Assembly: GCA_947044365.1 (NCBI GenBank)
Contig: OX345637.1
Coordinates: forward strand, 248,001-312,000
Length of the DNA stretch: 64,000 nucleotides
From: Petrosia ficiformis
Lineage: Eukaryota > Porifera > Demospongiae > Haplosclerida > Petrosiidae
Direction of reading: 5' to 3'
Shown here: piece by piece, positions 33,727 through 45,486 of the stretch
Numbering within the stretch: the first letter of the stretch is position 1
Layout: each line of letters starts with the position of its first letter
The notes under the pieces: generated by a model
Seen by the model: only the letters and a program-made list of their open reading frames with translations
What the model was told of the DNA's origin: nothing
Database searches by the model: none
Made by a program: the position numbers and the translations under genes

Positions 33727-34010
33727 CTTAATATATGTATAATGATATTTAGTATTGTGTGTTTAGTAGGTTTTATATTGTATATAATACAATTGTATGT
33801 ATAGTTTAGTTAGTATAATGATAGTATTAATAGGACATTTGATTTTATTTGTATTCCTTTCGATAGCTGAATGATTTTGTGTTTATAGTTGTAGAGCTAA
33901 TTCTTTTGAGGCTGTTATATAATTATTATTGTGTATTTTATAACTTTTGCTGAATATTTGTTTGCCACTTACACAAGTTGTTTTTTAGGCCTAAGTTTTG
34001 GCTTTGAGAA
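33727..34010 (+). other. KCE-5 3' flank / KLHDC3-like upstream region
   Basis: The sequence after the stop is shared with KCE-1 and KCE-4. From about 34003 it becomes the promoter sequence shared with the KLHDC3-like fragments. Spacing between the two genes is about 340 bp, head to tail. Confidence 0.5.
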
Positions 34011-34016
34011 CACGTG
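34011..34016. promoter_or_regulatory. E-box CACGTG upstream of KLHDC3-like gene 1
   Basis: A canonical palindromic E-box 49 bp before the start codon. The truncated copies have CATGTG (units 2 and 3) or CACGTA (unit 4). bHLH-zip factors are the usual readers of this site, which links it to the M-boxes of the KCE genes. Confidence 0.4.
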
Positions 34017-34064
34017 GTCAACATAACACGGGAATATACGATATATGGGCGTGTCAAAAACAAA

Positions 34065-37000
34065 ATGGCAGAATTTCAAATGTTTCTTCCTCGTTTAGAT
34101 CAACCAATACGACCTCCTCCAGTAGAGCCACCCTTACCTTTATCAGCTGCTGAAGAAGCTAAGAGACGTCCTGAACCAGCAAAGAAATGTTTTGTCTGGT
34201 CTGAATACAAAGAGAGTGGATTTTCCAGTAGAGTCAATCATGCCACAGTACCTTACATATCACCTGAAGGAAAGAGATACATGTATTCTATTGGTGGATA
34301 TCATGCTACTGAAGATGAGAGAACTAAGCACTTACTTGAAGGAGATCCAACTCCATTTTTCCATACTGGACCAATAGATGTTAACTGTTTAGATTTGGGT
34401 ATGTATAAGTTGTATTTGTAATGAATTTCATATATTAAAATGAGGATTGGTACCTTTGAGTACTTAATAATGAGCCATTTAAACCAGAAGGCCTATTCTG
34501 AACTCAATAGATATGGAGATAATGTATTCCCATTTATATGTTAGTAGTATAATCAATATATATATAGTTATGAGTACATCCTTGTAATAGTGAATACATT
34601 ACCTCATATTATAGGTAATGAACTTGTTAATCGATGTATGCCATTTTGTTACTATAAATAGTAGATGGATTATGGATTTGTTACTATTTATAGAAGGGAA
34701 AGTTGTATGTAGAAACAGCTATAGTTATTAAGGACTATTTTGTTATATATAACATGTATATTGTTATATTACTGATATTGTGTTTATACATACAATAGCA
34801 ACTCGTACATGGAGTAATGTGAATGTAATACGTGAGACTAAAAACAAAGAGATAGCTATTAGAGGAGGGGAACCACCTCGTAGATACGGACATGCTTGTG
34901 TTCTATATAATGGTAGGATATACATGTTTGGTGGTAGGAATGATGATGATGGATCGTTCAGGGTAAGAAAATGTGTATAGCTAGTTCATTATATACTTGT
35001 ATGCATGTCACCTAAAAATTACAGCGTGATTATCCTGCGATTGTCAGGATTGTCCTGTAATTTGATTAGTGAAGTTCTTATCAGATGTAGTTTAAGTAAA
35101 ATGTGTGTCTCACACCAGTGCTAAATTATCAGTGAATTAATTGTATATATTTCTTCGCAAATGAGTCATGAATGGTTATGAAGTGAACAAATATCAGATA
35201 TCCATTTGATGTATTAAATGATGATCCAGATACCGAATTCATGAAAGTTGACTACAAAGTTCTTGCGAGTGCCAAGTTCACTTGTATATTTCAAGTACTT
35301 AAGAATGAATTATCAAAATACTAGCTTGTATTAGCAGCTAAGTATTTTTATTGCCAGAGCTGCAGTTATGTTTGTGTATAGAAGATACATATATTATAGT
35401 ATTGTGTTCTCTTTTAAAGGTGATGGAGTGTTTTGATGTAGAGAAGAGCATGTGGATGAAAATAAAAGCAAAAGCTATAGATTGTAGATCACCTAGCTCA
35501 AGAGATGGACATGCTTGTTGTAACTCTGGAAAGGATATGTACATGCACGGAGGTCAGTCTATCTATCTATCCATCATTATATAATCATACATACATGTAC
35601 CAATTATTTATTGAAGGTCTGGCTCAGTGTTTTTGATAAGCTCATATGGGGCACCATTGGCCCAAAGAGCTTCTTATTTGGCACTGCACAGTTCTCTCTT
35701 TGGGCCAGTGGCACAGTTAATTATGATTATATTGTCACTAACAGCATTAACTCTTAGTTAATTGGCTCAAGATGTATTCTCAATGGCACACACACTAACC
35801 ATTTTGAGCCAATTTGGCCCAAGCTTCAAAACTTATCAGCAAATCTGGTCTGGCCATATTTAGTATTGTAGTGCTGAAAATGAATACTGCTGTGATATTC
35901 GAATACTCGCTCTTGAATATTCGCTTGCTTACTCATCATAAATTGTTTGAATTGTTTTTTGTGATAGCTCATCATTTTGCTATGAACAGTTATAATAGAT
36001 GTTCATAACAGCAACCCCAGTGTTATAACTACCTCTAGTCACATTGAATTTTTCATACATGTACCTTCGACCTGTGTCAGCAAAATGAACTATGTTTTGA
36101 ATATTCACACATATTGCGCAATGCTTGAACTATTATCATGATTGATTGTAGAAACTAACTAAGTGTTTATAATAGTGAGTACTATTCCTGTTCCTGTCAC
36201 TGTTTATATGATAATTAGACTAAGAAGATAAGTAAACTGAAACAGGCGTACTACCAGCCATGATGTTTCTGGAACTTTCTCTCAATATTAATCACACATT
36301 TAGTATGCATGCACAAACATTGATTTGGGCGTGGCAGTGAAGGTAAAAGTTTAGCTTCAAATATACAATAAATGAACACAAGTTCAGTATATTCATCCCA
36401 GTCCTAGTACATTCCTACTACCAATAATCCATACTTATTGAAATCTACGCCTGTGTAATTCTCTACAATTAGCTTGATTTCCATTCCTCATATACACAAA
36501 TACATTCATCAATTATCCATTAATAGGTTTTGATACGAACACTATCAAATTCACTAGTGACTTATATGTATTTGATATGGAAACTCATACTTGGAGGTAA
36601 TAATAATGAATATAATTACCAATCATTGATTTATGGTATACTATATTCATAGACTGCTTCCTGAAAATGGAACTGAAGTAACGCAAAGAGATTTTCATTG
36701 TGCTGTGTGTTTAACAGACAGAGTTGTCATATTTGGAGGAAGATGTGAGCTAACTATCTAAATATCTATATATCGTCCACCATTTACATTGTGTATATCA
36801 ATATCTCTCTCTCTGTCTCTCTCCATCTTAGCTGATCTTAGTGCTCCTCATTTCAGTAATAGGGATATATATGACTCTTCATTCTATCAATATCTACTGG
36901 GTTAGTTAAGTATTAAATACATATACATGTATATATGTAGGCTAGGATGTTGGTTGAAAAACCACAGGTGGCTCATCAGCAAAAACGAATGAAGTTTCAC

Positions 37001-38394
37001 ACATGCTTTTTGTTTCATAACGAACAAGGATCATGAAGGACAGTCATTGTTTATCAACTTTCAGCAATACAAATTCGTGTTGTTTCGGTATTCAAATCTG
37101 GATATTCATATACATGTAAAATTTGCATGTGCAGAAACTCGAAACTGTCAGCAGAAATGTTTCTTGCTTCGTGTCTCGTTAAACTAAACTAGTATTTCAT
37201 CATTAATAAACACTATTTGTTACAGCCATAGTAGATATGATTAATAAATGCACACATGTACGAACTATATAATAATATTTTACTTTTTATAGGTGAACAG
37301 AAGTGGTCTAAAATTGAAACTAAAGGCTATCAACCTAGAGGAAGACGTAGTCTAAGTGCAGTTCGATATGGAGATAACAAGATATTATATTTTGGAGGAT
37401 TTAATAATAGAATAAAGAGACACTTTAATGATGTGTTTGTTTTTGATGCAGGTAAGCGAGAGACAGGGAGAGAGAAAGTGATGCGAGAGGGACGAGAGGA
37501 AGAAGAATGCTTAATAACTTAACAGTTTTACACTTACCTTTTCCTAATTTATTTAGAGACAGATCATATCACTGAGATTACTCCTTATGGAGTACCACCT
37601 TGTCCACGTAGGAGATGTGGTGCTGCATTGGTTGGTGCAGAGTTTGTTATATGTGGAGGAACAAGGTTCGTTGATGAATGTTCTATCATTTGGAAATTGA
37701 ATCGTGTTAATAAATAGTTTTTCTCTCTTGCAGTCCTATTGAGCGAGAGATAAACGGCAAAAAACAACTGATTCTTCAAGACCACTCTGATATGTACATA
37801 CTTAGCTTACGTGAGTTCAAACAAGATGCACACACACACTCAAATACATAATACATACATTGTGTATACATTCACAATAATGCTGGGACGAATATACAAT
37901 ATTAAATTTGAAGGTTTGTTGAGAAAGGCTTCAAAGGCTTGTGTTTTTATCAATGTTTCTCTCACCTTAATTGGCTATAGAAAGCCTCCAAAAGTGGAAT
38001 ATAGCAACTACTAGTCTTGTTCCTGTTGCTGTTTCTACTCGGATTTAGCATCACTTGACATAGAAGAGATAGAAGCAGCCAGCAACACAACCTCAAGTTT
38101 ACTGGAACACGCCAAGCATATGTTTAGAGTGTGCATCGCAGCAAAGATTCGAAGGGAGAATTTAGCTTCCACTGTGCAGCAAACAAATGAAGGTTCGAAC
38201 CTTTGAAGCGCCCTAATTCACACGCACATGTACGTGTACTTACAATTCTTTTTTGTATGCTACAGTTAGTGTTATGGATTTATCAATCATTAATTTCTAT
38301 TCATAGTTCCAAGTTTACAGCACTTGTGTATGATTGCTGTCAAACAAATGAACCTCAGTACATCTGTACTGCCAATACACTTGAGACAAGAACT
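34065..38394 (+). CDS. KLHDC3-like Kelch-repeat protein 1
   Basis: Exons: 34065-34398, 34799-34962, 35420-35552, 36527-36596, 36653-36744, 36832-36900, 37293-37451, 37557-37665, 37734-37810, 38307-38394, all in phase. A final short exon is uncertain; 39072-39084 (SKF, stop) would fit and give about 435 aa. The six Kelch blades match the KLHDC3 layout: RVNHAT near the start, RYGHACVLYNGRIYMFGGRN, RDGHACCNSGKDMYMHGG, RDFHCAVCLTDRVVIFGGRS, RRSLSAVRYGDNKILYFGG, PCPRRRCGAALVGAEFVICGGTSP and DHSDMYILSL. After the propeller comes PSLQHLCMIAVKQMNLS, like the C-terminal helix region of KLHDC3. In vertebrates KLHDC3 is a substrate receptor of Cullin-2 ubiquitin ligases that reads C-terminal degrons; that role is presumed, not shown, here. 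Its 5' end seeded the truncated fragments in the array upstream. Confidence 0.82.
35613..35845. repeat. Dispersed repeat in intron 3, inverted relative to 38728-38960
   Basis: Contains TTTTTGATAAGCTCATATG, GGCCCAAAGAGCTTCTTATTT, GCACTGCACAGTTCTC and GTCACTAACAGCATTAA. The reverse complement of all four occurs in the same order at 38728-38960. Confidence 0.75.
37908..38206. mobile_element. MITE-like repeat (copy 4, best ends)
   Basis: In intron 9 of KLHDC3-like gene 1, reversed relative to the copies in units 2 to 4. Inverted ends GGCTTCAAAGG (about 37926) and CCTTTGAAGC (about 38200). GTTCCTGTTGCTGTTTCTAC is inside. Confidence 0.6.
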
Positions 38395-39583
38395 GTGAGT
38401 ATCTTATACATACTATAGACTAGTGTAACATACTATGCAATGGAAATGAATGTTCCTTTGTTTGTTAGTTTGGGTATCATTGCGTTTGTGGTGTCATCCA
38501 TATGCTTGCTTTCCACTTGAATCTATATTTAAATTTAGATTACCTTGTTTCGTCAACCAAAAATAAACACCATTAGTTTCTGCCCTATTAATAACCTTCA
38601 TATACAGTTACCCACACTGAAATACATTAACATTAACCACAGCTGACAAATCTGTGTACAATACATACATGTGAATTATGCATTGCAAATTTTGATGTGA
38701 AAGTTAATCAACTATAGATGGAACCAGAGTTTTTCATACATTTTGAAGCATGGGCTAATTGGCCGAACAATGGTTAGTATACGCACGATTGGGACTACAT
38801 CTTGAGCTGATTAACAAAGAATTAATGCTGTTAGTGACAAGAATTAACAGCGCCATCTGGCCCAAATAGGAGAACTGTGCAGTGCGAAATAAGAAGCTCT
38901 TTAGGCCAATGGTACATCACATGAGCTTATCAAAAACACTGAACAGAGCAGATTTAGTCTGATTCTGTGGTTTATGTACCATTTACCATAGCCAGTCGTA
39001 TCATTACATCTTCAATACATGTATACTTTACTATTAGTACATTGTTTATATTACCTTCTTAAATTCCTCAGGAGCAAGTTTTAAAGAGCTGTACTGCATC
39101 GTTACCTATAGCAACAGTTAACTCTTGCATATCACATTATTACATATTTACTTATATAATTATGAACAGTGATAGGTTGCTAAACCTATTTATTACACAT
39201 TTAGCACCTTTGTAGTCATGGAAACTGTTTATGCATGATATTAGTGTAATATACCTATATTGTGTGTGTGAGTATCTTTTTTTGGAATCTTATTTTATGA
39301 TTTGGATATCTAAAATGAATTAATCTTACCTCAGAAGTTGGTTAGATAATCACCGTGTTGCTTCACTGTCGGTACATAACATGTGATTTCCTAGATCTGA
39401 TTGGATAACGTTTATGGCCAAACTTCATTTGAACAGAATAGATAAATGAATACCATTAATGACCTCATGAATTGGACCCACAATGATCACCAGTAGGGTT
39501 TGGTATCGGTATATAATGCGCGGATAAAACATCGCCGACAATTATTCTTATTACTATGATGCTAAGTAATATTGAAAACAAAA
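38395..39583. other. Intergenic / possible last exon of KLHDC3-like gene 1
   Basis: 1.2 kb between the two KLHDC3-like genes. It contains the inverted partner repeat at 38728-38960 and a possible 13-nt final coding exon at 39072. Otherwise unassigned AT-rich sequence. Confidence 0.4.
38728..38960. repeat. Inverted partner of repeat 35613-35845
   Basis: Reverse complement match including GTTAGTGACAAGAATTAACA, GGAGAACTGTGCAGTGC, AATAAGAAGCTCTTT and CATGAGCTTATCAAAAAC. Three kilobases separate the two arms. Confidence 0.75.
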
Positions 39584-42500
39584 ATGGAATCTGAGATAAA
39601 AGAAACTGAGAGTTGTACAAGAAAATATCTTTGGAGTAAATGGGAAGAATCAGGATTTCCAGAAAGAGTGAATCATGCTGTTACCTCGTGTGTTGATGAA
39701 CAAGGTCATGGATACATGTACTCAATGGGTGGATTTAAAGGGCGTGGTAGAGTATGGAATTCTGGACATGAGATATGGAATGATCTTGGAGAAGTTCCAA
39801 TGGATGTTGTAAAACTTGATGTAGGTATGTGTCTAATTTATATGATCAGATGTAGTTTCTGTATTTTCGCTTAGCCAGTCCCTCCCACTCCAATGAAGTG
39901 GCAACAGTCTGCTAGGAGAGGTGTGTTGAAGCAGTTGTCCAGTATTTTCACCAGATATTCAGTAAATTCCTCTTAACATGGGAGGGGCTGATTATGTGAG
40001 ACTATTCCCATAGCCGGTTGGCAAAGATGCAAATACATTTTTTTCCCCTCAGAATAGTTTCAGTTGCTTCGGTCTACTTCTCTAGTATTTTAAACCTTAG
40101 TCTACGTTTGAGTGTTTCAATTGGTCTGTACCTATCCAACGACGTCCACTTTTTGTTAAGTGAAATCACTAGATATCTGATAGGAGCACTGAACCACTGC
40201 CTCAACACAGATTTCCCAGACCCTTTCGGCTTTGTTAGAGTGGAAGGGGCTGGCTATGCAACACTATAGTCCTTTTAGCTTGGGTGGAGTTGGGTTAGCT
40301 CAGGAACAATACCATGTAGAACCTTGATTTCTAATAATATTTATAGTGCTTGTGATATTGTATAAATATTGTTTATAAATGAACTCAGGTACACGACAGT
40401 GGACTAAGATTTATCCTCATGAAGTGCCTGACCATTCTCATCAACACACACCTACCTGTCCTAAACATCGAGCAATGACTACTCCTAATATAATACCAGG
40501 GAGATATGCTCATTCCTGTTGCTGGTATAATAACAAGATATATATGTATGGAGGTAGAAATGATTTTCAGTTCTTTCACGAAGTGGAATGTTTTGATCCA
40601 GGTATGTGTTAGTATACAGTCATATAGCTTTTGTATCTATAATATTGTCATGATTTATTTATGGGGTTTGAAATACTGTTTTTTGAAGTTTGTACATTTC
40701 GTTTATGTAACAATGTTCATGTAATATAGTATGTCCAATCATAGTCTGTTATGTAATTCTGTAGTGACTTGTGAATGGAGTGTTATAAAAGCAATTAGCG
40801 AAGAAGGTTCTTTACCTAGAGGAAGATATGCACATGCTTGTTCACTAAATGGACCTATCATGTACATACAAGTTAGTATAACATATTATCTAACTTGAGT
40901 CATTCAGTCCAACTATATATCATTTCCGTGTTATGAAACATTCAACTATTCATTATGTCTGTGTATGTGTTCCTCTGTTATATTTATGTCTTAGTACTGA
41001 GTGATATTTGAGGTCCATTCATTTGCGATACTGCGAAACGTTACTGGTTTTGTGTATGTATACTATCAATGACTGCTTGTTCTATTTAAATGGTTGTCTG
41101 CTGTAACATCTTATGATATCACAGAGAAGGAGATCAGCAATTCTTCTCTATAAGCATTTTACCATTGGAGAGAGTAATTAGTGTGACATTTTTTGGATTC
41201 GAAGTTAGTATCAAATGAGAGATTTTGGTTATTAACAGCACTGTGCTAGGTGATAAGAAAGATCAAGTAATTTTAAAATGTGATGCTGTGGACATTGCTC
41301 TATCACTATCACGTATCAATCCATATATTACATCTGTTCCATTCATACCTATATAGGGTGGTACTCTGCTATCTATTACTGGATTAAGTCTTCTGTATAC
41401 TCCCGAAATTCTCTCATTTAATTTAATTAGTCACATATGGAAAACTGAATACGCTATCACAGAGATGAGTGAAATGCCATTGGGTAGAGATTTTCATAGT
41501 GGAGTTTATGTCAACGGAAGATTTGTTATATTCGGAGGAAAATGTAAGTAAATCAACTAATAGAACATACATATTACTGTGCTATTTGTAATCAGGTCCT
41601 CATCCCAATGAAGATGATGATGGATTCTACTCCTTTAACTTTGGTATGAGCACATGACTACCGCACACAAATGTATGGTATATCTTAAAAGTCATGTGAC
41701 TAATTACTATCATGTCTAAATTCATCATTTGACTGTCACATGACTTTACTGATGTACACAAATATATTTTTGATGTAGGAACACATGAGTGGACACAGTT
41801 GAACATAACTGGATATCTTCCTCCAGGTAGACGTAGTCTACAAGCTGTAGTATATGGCTCATCTCATGTCATATATTTTGGAGGATTTAGCACAGAAAAT
41901 AAAATATTCTATTCTGATCTCTTTATTCTTAACACAGGTATGTACATGTATTAATACAGGTATGTACATGTATTAATACAGGTGTGTACATGTATTAATA
42001 CAGGTATATACATGTATTAATACAGGTATGTACATGTATTAATACAGGTGTGTACATGTATTAATACAGGTATGTACATATATTAATACAGGTATGTACA
42101 TGTATTAATACAGGTATGTACATGTATTAATACAGGTATATACATGTATTAATACAGGTATGTACATGTATTAATACAGGTATGTACATGTATTAATACA
42201 GGTGTGTACATGTATTAATACAGGTGTGTACATGTATTAATACAGGTGTGTACATGTATTAATACAGGTATGTACATGTACGTATATATAATATTTAGAG
42301 TTGGGATTAAGATGGGAACACAATGTTTGAAACTTTGTTAGCAAAAACAAATGAAGGTTTGCGGTTCTCATGGGTTTATTGATGTTGACTTTATCTTGAC
42401 TGGATTATTGCTTTATAATAAGTTGTTCTTGTTGCTGTTTCTACTTGGATGTAACATCACTGGACTAAGAAATGAGATAGAAACAATCAGTAGCACGGCC

Positions 42501-44514
42501 TCAAAGTTTCTGGAGCATGCCTACATTACTAACCACTAGATTGTATAAGTATGCATACTCAGACATTAAAGCAGGTATAGTAGTGAAGCTTCTAAGGAAG
42601 AAATTTAGCTTTGAAATGCACAGGAAATGAATGAAGGTTCGAACCATTGGACACTTTTCTCAGCCCAAAATTATTAATGATGTGGAATATTTTGATCAGT
42701 GAATATTGACAATGTAAATATTTAAATATTACATATTCATAGAATTATTTAGTGTCCCACCTGACTGGGATACACCTTCTCTATATAGTTGATATTAAAA
42801 TAGAGATTACGATGTATATATTAATTTTATTCATGTTAGAAAACAATCATGTTTCAAGAATTGCACCGTATGGTGTGGGTCCCTGTCCTAGAAGAAGAGT
42901 GGGAATGTGTCTCATTGGATCTGAATTAATTATCTGTGGAGGAGTTGGGTATGAACTGATTAATTAATAATTGATGACTGAATGATGAATGAGTAGATGA
43001 ATAGATTAATGATTGAATAGATGGATAGATGGATTGGTAAAGGGACTGATGAATGACTGGTAGACAGACAGATGAATGGTTGGACAGATGGATAAATTCA
43101 AAGATGAAGAGATGAGAAGGAACTTAAATTTTTTTAATAATTAATAGCCGAAAAGAAGAAAAACAAGAAAAGAAAGAATTAATGACATATGATGACATGT
43201 ATATAATAAATCTTGGTAAGTGTATAAAGTATAATTAAATCACTTCTAATTGTATTGTGTGTATCACATTATCTCAACCTTTCTTTAATACATAATACAA
43301 TAAAGCTTTTAGTACTATTTGTTGATAGCATCTAGGTGCAATGCTACAAAAGTTACTCATCTTTTTTAAAAATAATAATGACATTGTATTGTTTAGTAGT
43401 ATATATAATCTTGTCTTTACTCGTAGTCCCATCATTGGAACACTTATCTATTGAAACTGTAATTAGTGAATCTTTACCAACTGATATATTGCCTGTACAT
43501 CTACAAGAGAGAATGTAAGTATTTGTGTATACTGTGTAGTGTCTATGCACTTATATAATCTATCTCTCTGTATACATACAAGTATATAAATGCATGGTTA
43601 AGTTGGATTGATAATTATTCTGTACAGAATTTTTAAAAAGAATGGTACATAATTAATTATTGAGGTACCACACTCCCAACCATGTGTGTGTATGCATCAG
43701 TAAGTTGGTTCCCTGTTATGCAGCTAACATTGTGCTTTGTTAAATCCTGTATTATGGCTGTATATAGTAGTGCAGTGTTCTGCCCAGGATATTTAGAGTG
43801 GTGTTTAGATTCTGTATTGCATTTAGTGCTGTTTATCCAGTTTATACTGTCTGAATGTACTATATACATGTATGTATTATCTGAGAGGTGGTTAATTCAT
43901 CTGAGTGGTGGTGCAGTGCCGACCAGTGTGGCTGAACACTGGTAACGAAATAGTACTGTATGAATCCCTTTGGATAACAAAAGGCACACAGAATAGTACA
44001 GAGGGTATTGATCTTATGGAAGCCTTTAGTGACGTAGTTGGTTTTGCGATCTTCTTGGACACAAGAAGTATTAGTGGGCACAGCAACAAAATTGTCACCT
44101 AATTAATTATTCATAGAGGGATTGTCGATTATAATAATGTAAAGAATGTGTTATAGACATGCTGAGGAGTTTTTTCTGTGCTAAACGTTACATGGGTATC
44201 ATTTTTTACAAGTTCAATAACATTTTTGGATATACATGTTAATCCTGTTATACGAAGCGTTTTGCCTAAGCATAGTATATCTGGGTATGGCTACACTATT
44301 GATACCATTCAATACCAACCAAAGAGAATTCATGCTAAGGCAGTAATGACTTATTGCAATTATCTAAACATATCTTATAGAATTAATTACTTATCCAGTC
44401 AATAATTAATTATTTGGATAAATGAATATTCATTACAGTGTCTACTGAATTCTACTTGTATTTCTCACTTACAGAACTGAACTTCAATTCGGAAATTTAG
44501 ATGTATCTTTTTAA
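39584..44514 (+). CDS. KLHDC3-like Kelch-repeat protein 2
   Basis: Ten exons: 39584-39824, 40389-40601, 40765-40871, 41357-41543, 41596-41643, 41779-41937, 42840-42948, 43148-43215, 43427-43514, 44475-44514. Total 1260 nt, 419 aa, phases consistent throughout. Starts MESEIKETESCTRKYLWSKW. Kelch blades: ERVNHAV...YMYSMGG, RYAHSCCWYNNKIYMYGGRN, RYAHACSLNGPIMYIQGG, RDFHSGVYVNGRFVIFGGK, RRSLQAVVYGSSHVIYFGG, PCPRRRVGMCLIGSELIICGG. Then comes YDDMYIINL, the C-terminal PSLEHLSIETVISESLPTDI, and the end ITELQFGNLDVSF. Exon positions match gene 1, so the two arose by tandem duplication, but they are well diverged. It is presumably a cullin-ligase substrate receptor like its vertebrate relative (inference). 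Intron 6 contains a minisatellite made from its own 5' splice site. Confidence 0.82.
39873..40255. mobile_element. MITE in intron 1 of KLHDC3-like gene 2
   Basis: Inverted ends AGCCAGTCCCTCCCACTC (39873-39890) and GAGTGGAAGGGGCTGGCT (40238-40255). GAGGGGCTGGCTATGCAA of the same family also occurs near 48236. No coding capacity. Confidence 0.6.
41939..42268 (+). repeat. 22-bp minisatellite, 15 copies, built from the 5' splice site
   Basis: The unit TATGTACATGTATTAATACAGG begins two bases into intron 6 of KLHDC3-like gene 2. The exon ends AACACAG|GTATGTACATG. Each unit ends AATACAG followed by GTATGT or GTGTGT, so every copy recreates the donor. Variants alternate TATG, TGTG and TATA at the start. 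Confidence 0.95.
42345..42640. mobile_element. MITE-like repeat (copy 5)
   Basis: Same family and orientation as 37908-38206 (TTCTTGTTGCTGTTTCTACT, AATGAAGGTTCGAACCATTG). It lies in intron 6 of KLHDC3-like gene 2. Confidence 0.55.
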
Positions 44515-45486
44515 CTATTAGTTATATATTAATATTTTTATGTTTATCATTTCATATAAATTAATTTCTGTATTTTATACACTTTTGCTAATTTATAAGA
44601 AATAATTATATGTAATTATAAAGTGAGGAAGAAACTGATACAATATCTCCATTTTTAATGAGGTTTATAATGTGACGATGCATGTATATTGGATTGGGCT
44701 AAAGTTATAAAATGCTTTAAATAGAGTTGGGTAATGATGTCATCTGGTTTACAACATTTTTTTGATGAAATATAATTATCATCTCTTGAATTGGGACAGA
44801 CCATGGGCTATATAATTAATTATAATTTTTATACAGCCGTGGTACTCATTTTTCACTGTTAACAGTTGTTTCACACTGTAATAAACAAAAAGTTTCTTGA
44901 TGTGTGTCAAGAAGGAAACACAACAGGAATTTAGTAGAATCCACTAGAAACATGAAGACATGACATGTTTCTCAAGATAACAGGATAACAAGCCATATCT
45001 GCGAGTTTTCTTAAGTATCTACAAGTTTCTGTCATATTTCCTTACAGATTTCTCTTGATGCACATCAACAAACCTTGCAGTGTCATTGTCTCCATATTTC
45101 TGACAGATAGGTTTCTATCACATGTCCATAGCTTCAGGAAACCAGTGATAATTATAACAGTTATAATAATTATTATACTGCAGTGACAACATATAACAAT
45201 TATTATAGTTATTAAGTTTGTTATCTATTGTACAGTACACGTGTCCACATGTTTGACACTGTTCAATAACAAAAGCACTAAAATTTAATTTTATTAATAG
45301 CAATAATTATGATTTATTAAAGTGAACTCAGGTGACATATACAACTACGACACACACTATCATAAAAGGCTGCAAATAAAGTATTTATATTTTATAATTA
45401 TATAGAGATTACAGATATATGTATAAATATACAACCATCTGTTAAGTTAGTGAACATCTGAGATTTCATTTTGATTCAAATTAAAA
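44515..45486. other. Convergent intergenic region, no gene
   Basis: About 970 bp between the stop codon of KLHDC3-like gene 2 (plus strand) and the stop codon of the hydrolase-ABCG gene (minus strand). AT-rich, holding both 3' UTRs. No element with defined ends was seen. Confidence 0.45.

Noticed and set aside
38185..38205. GGTTCGAACC resembling a tRNA T-loop / B box
   Set aside because: No acceptor stem, A box or cloverleaf is present around it, and the word is part of the near-terminal sequence of a dispersed MITE-like repeat.
41939..42268. CRISPR-like regular repeats
   Set aside because: Units are directly contiguous 22-mers with no unique spacers, inside an intron of a eukaryotic gene; it is a minisatellite.
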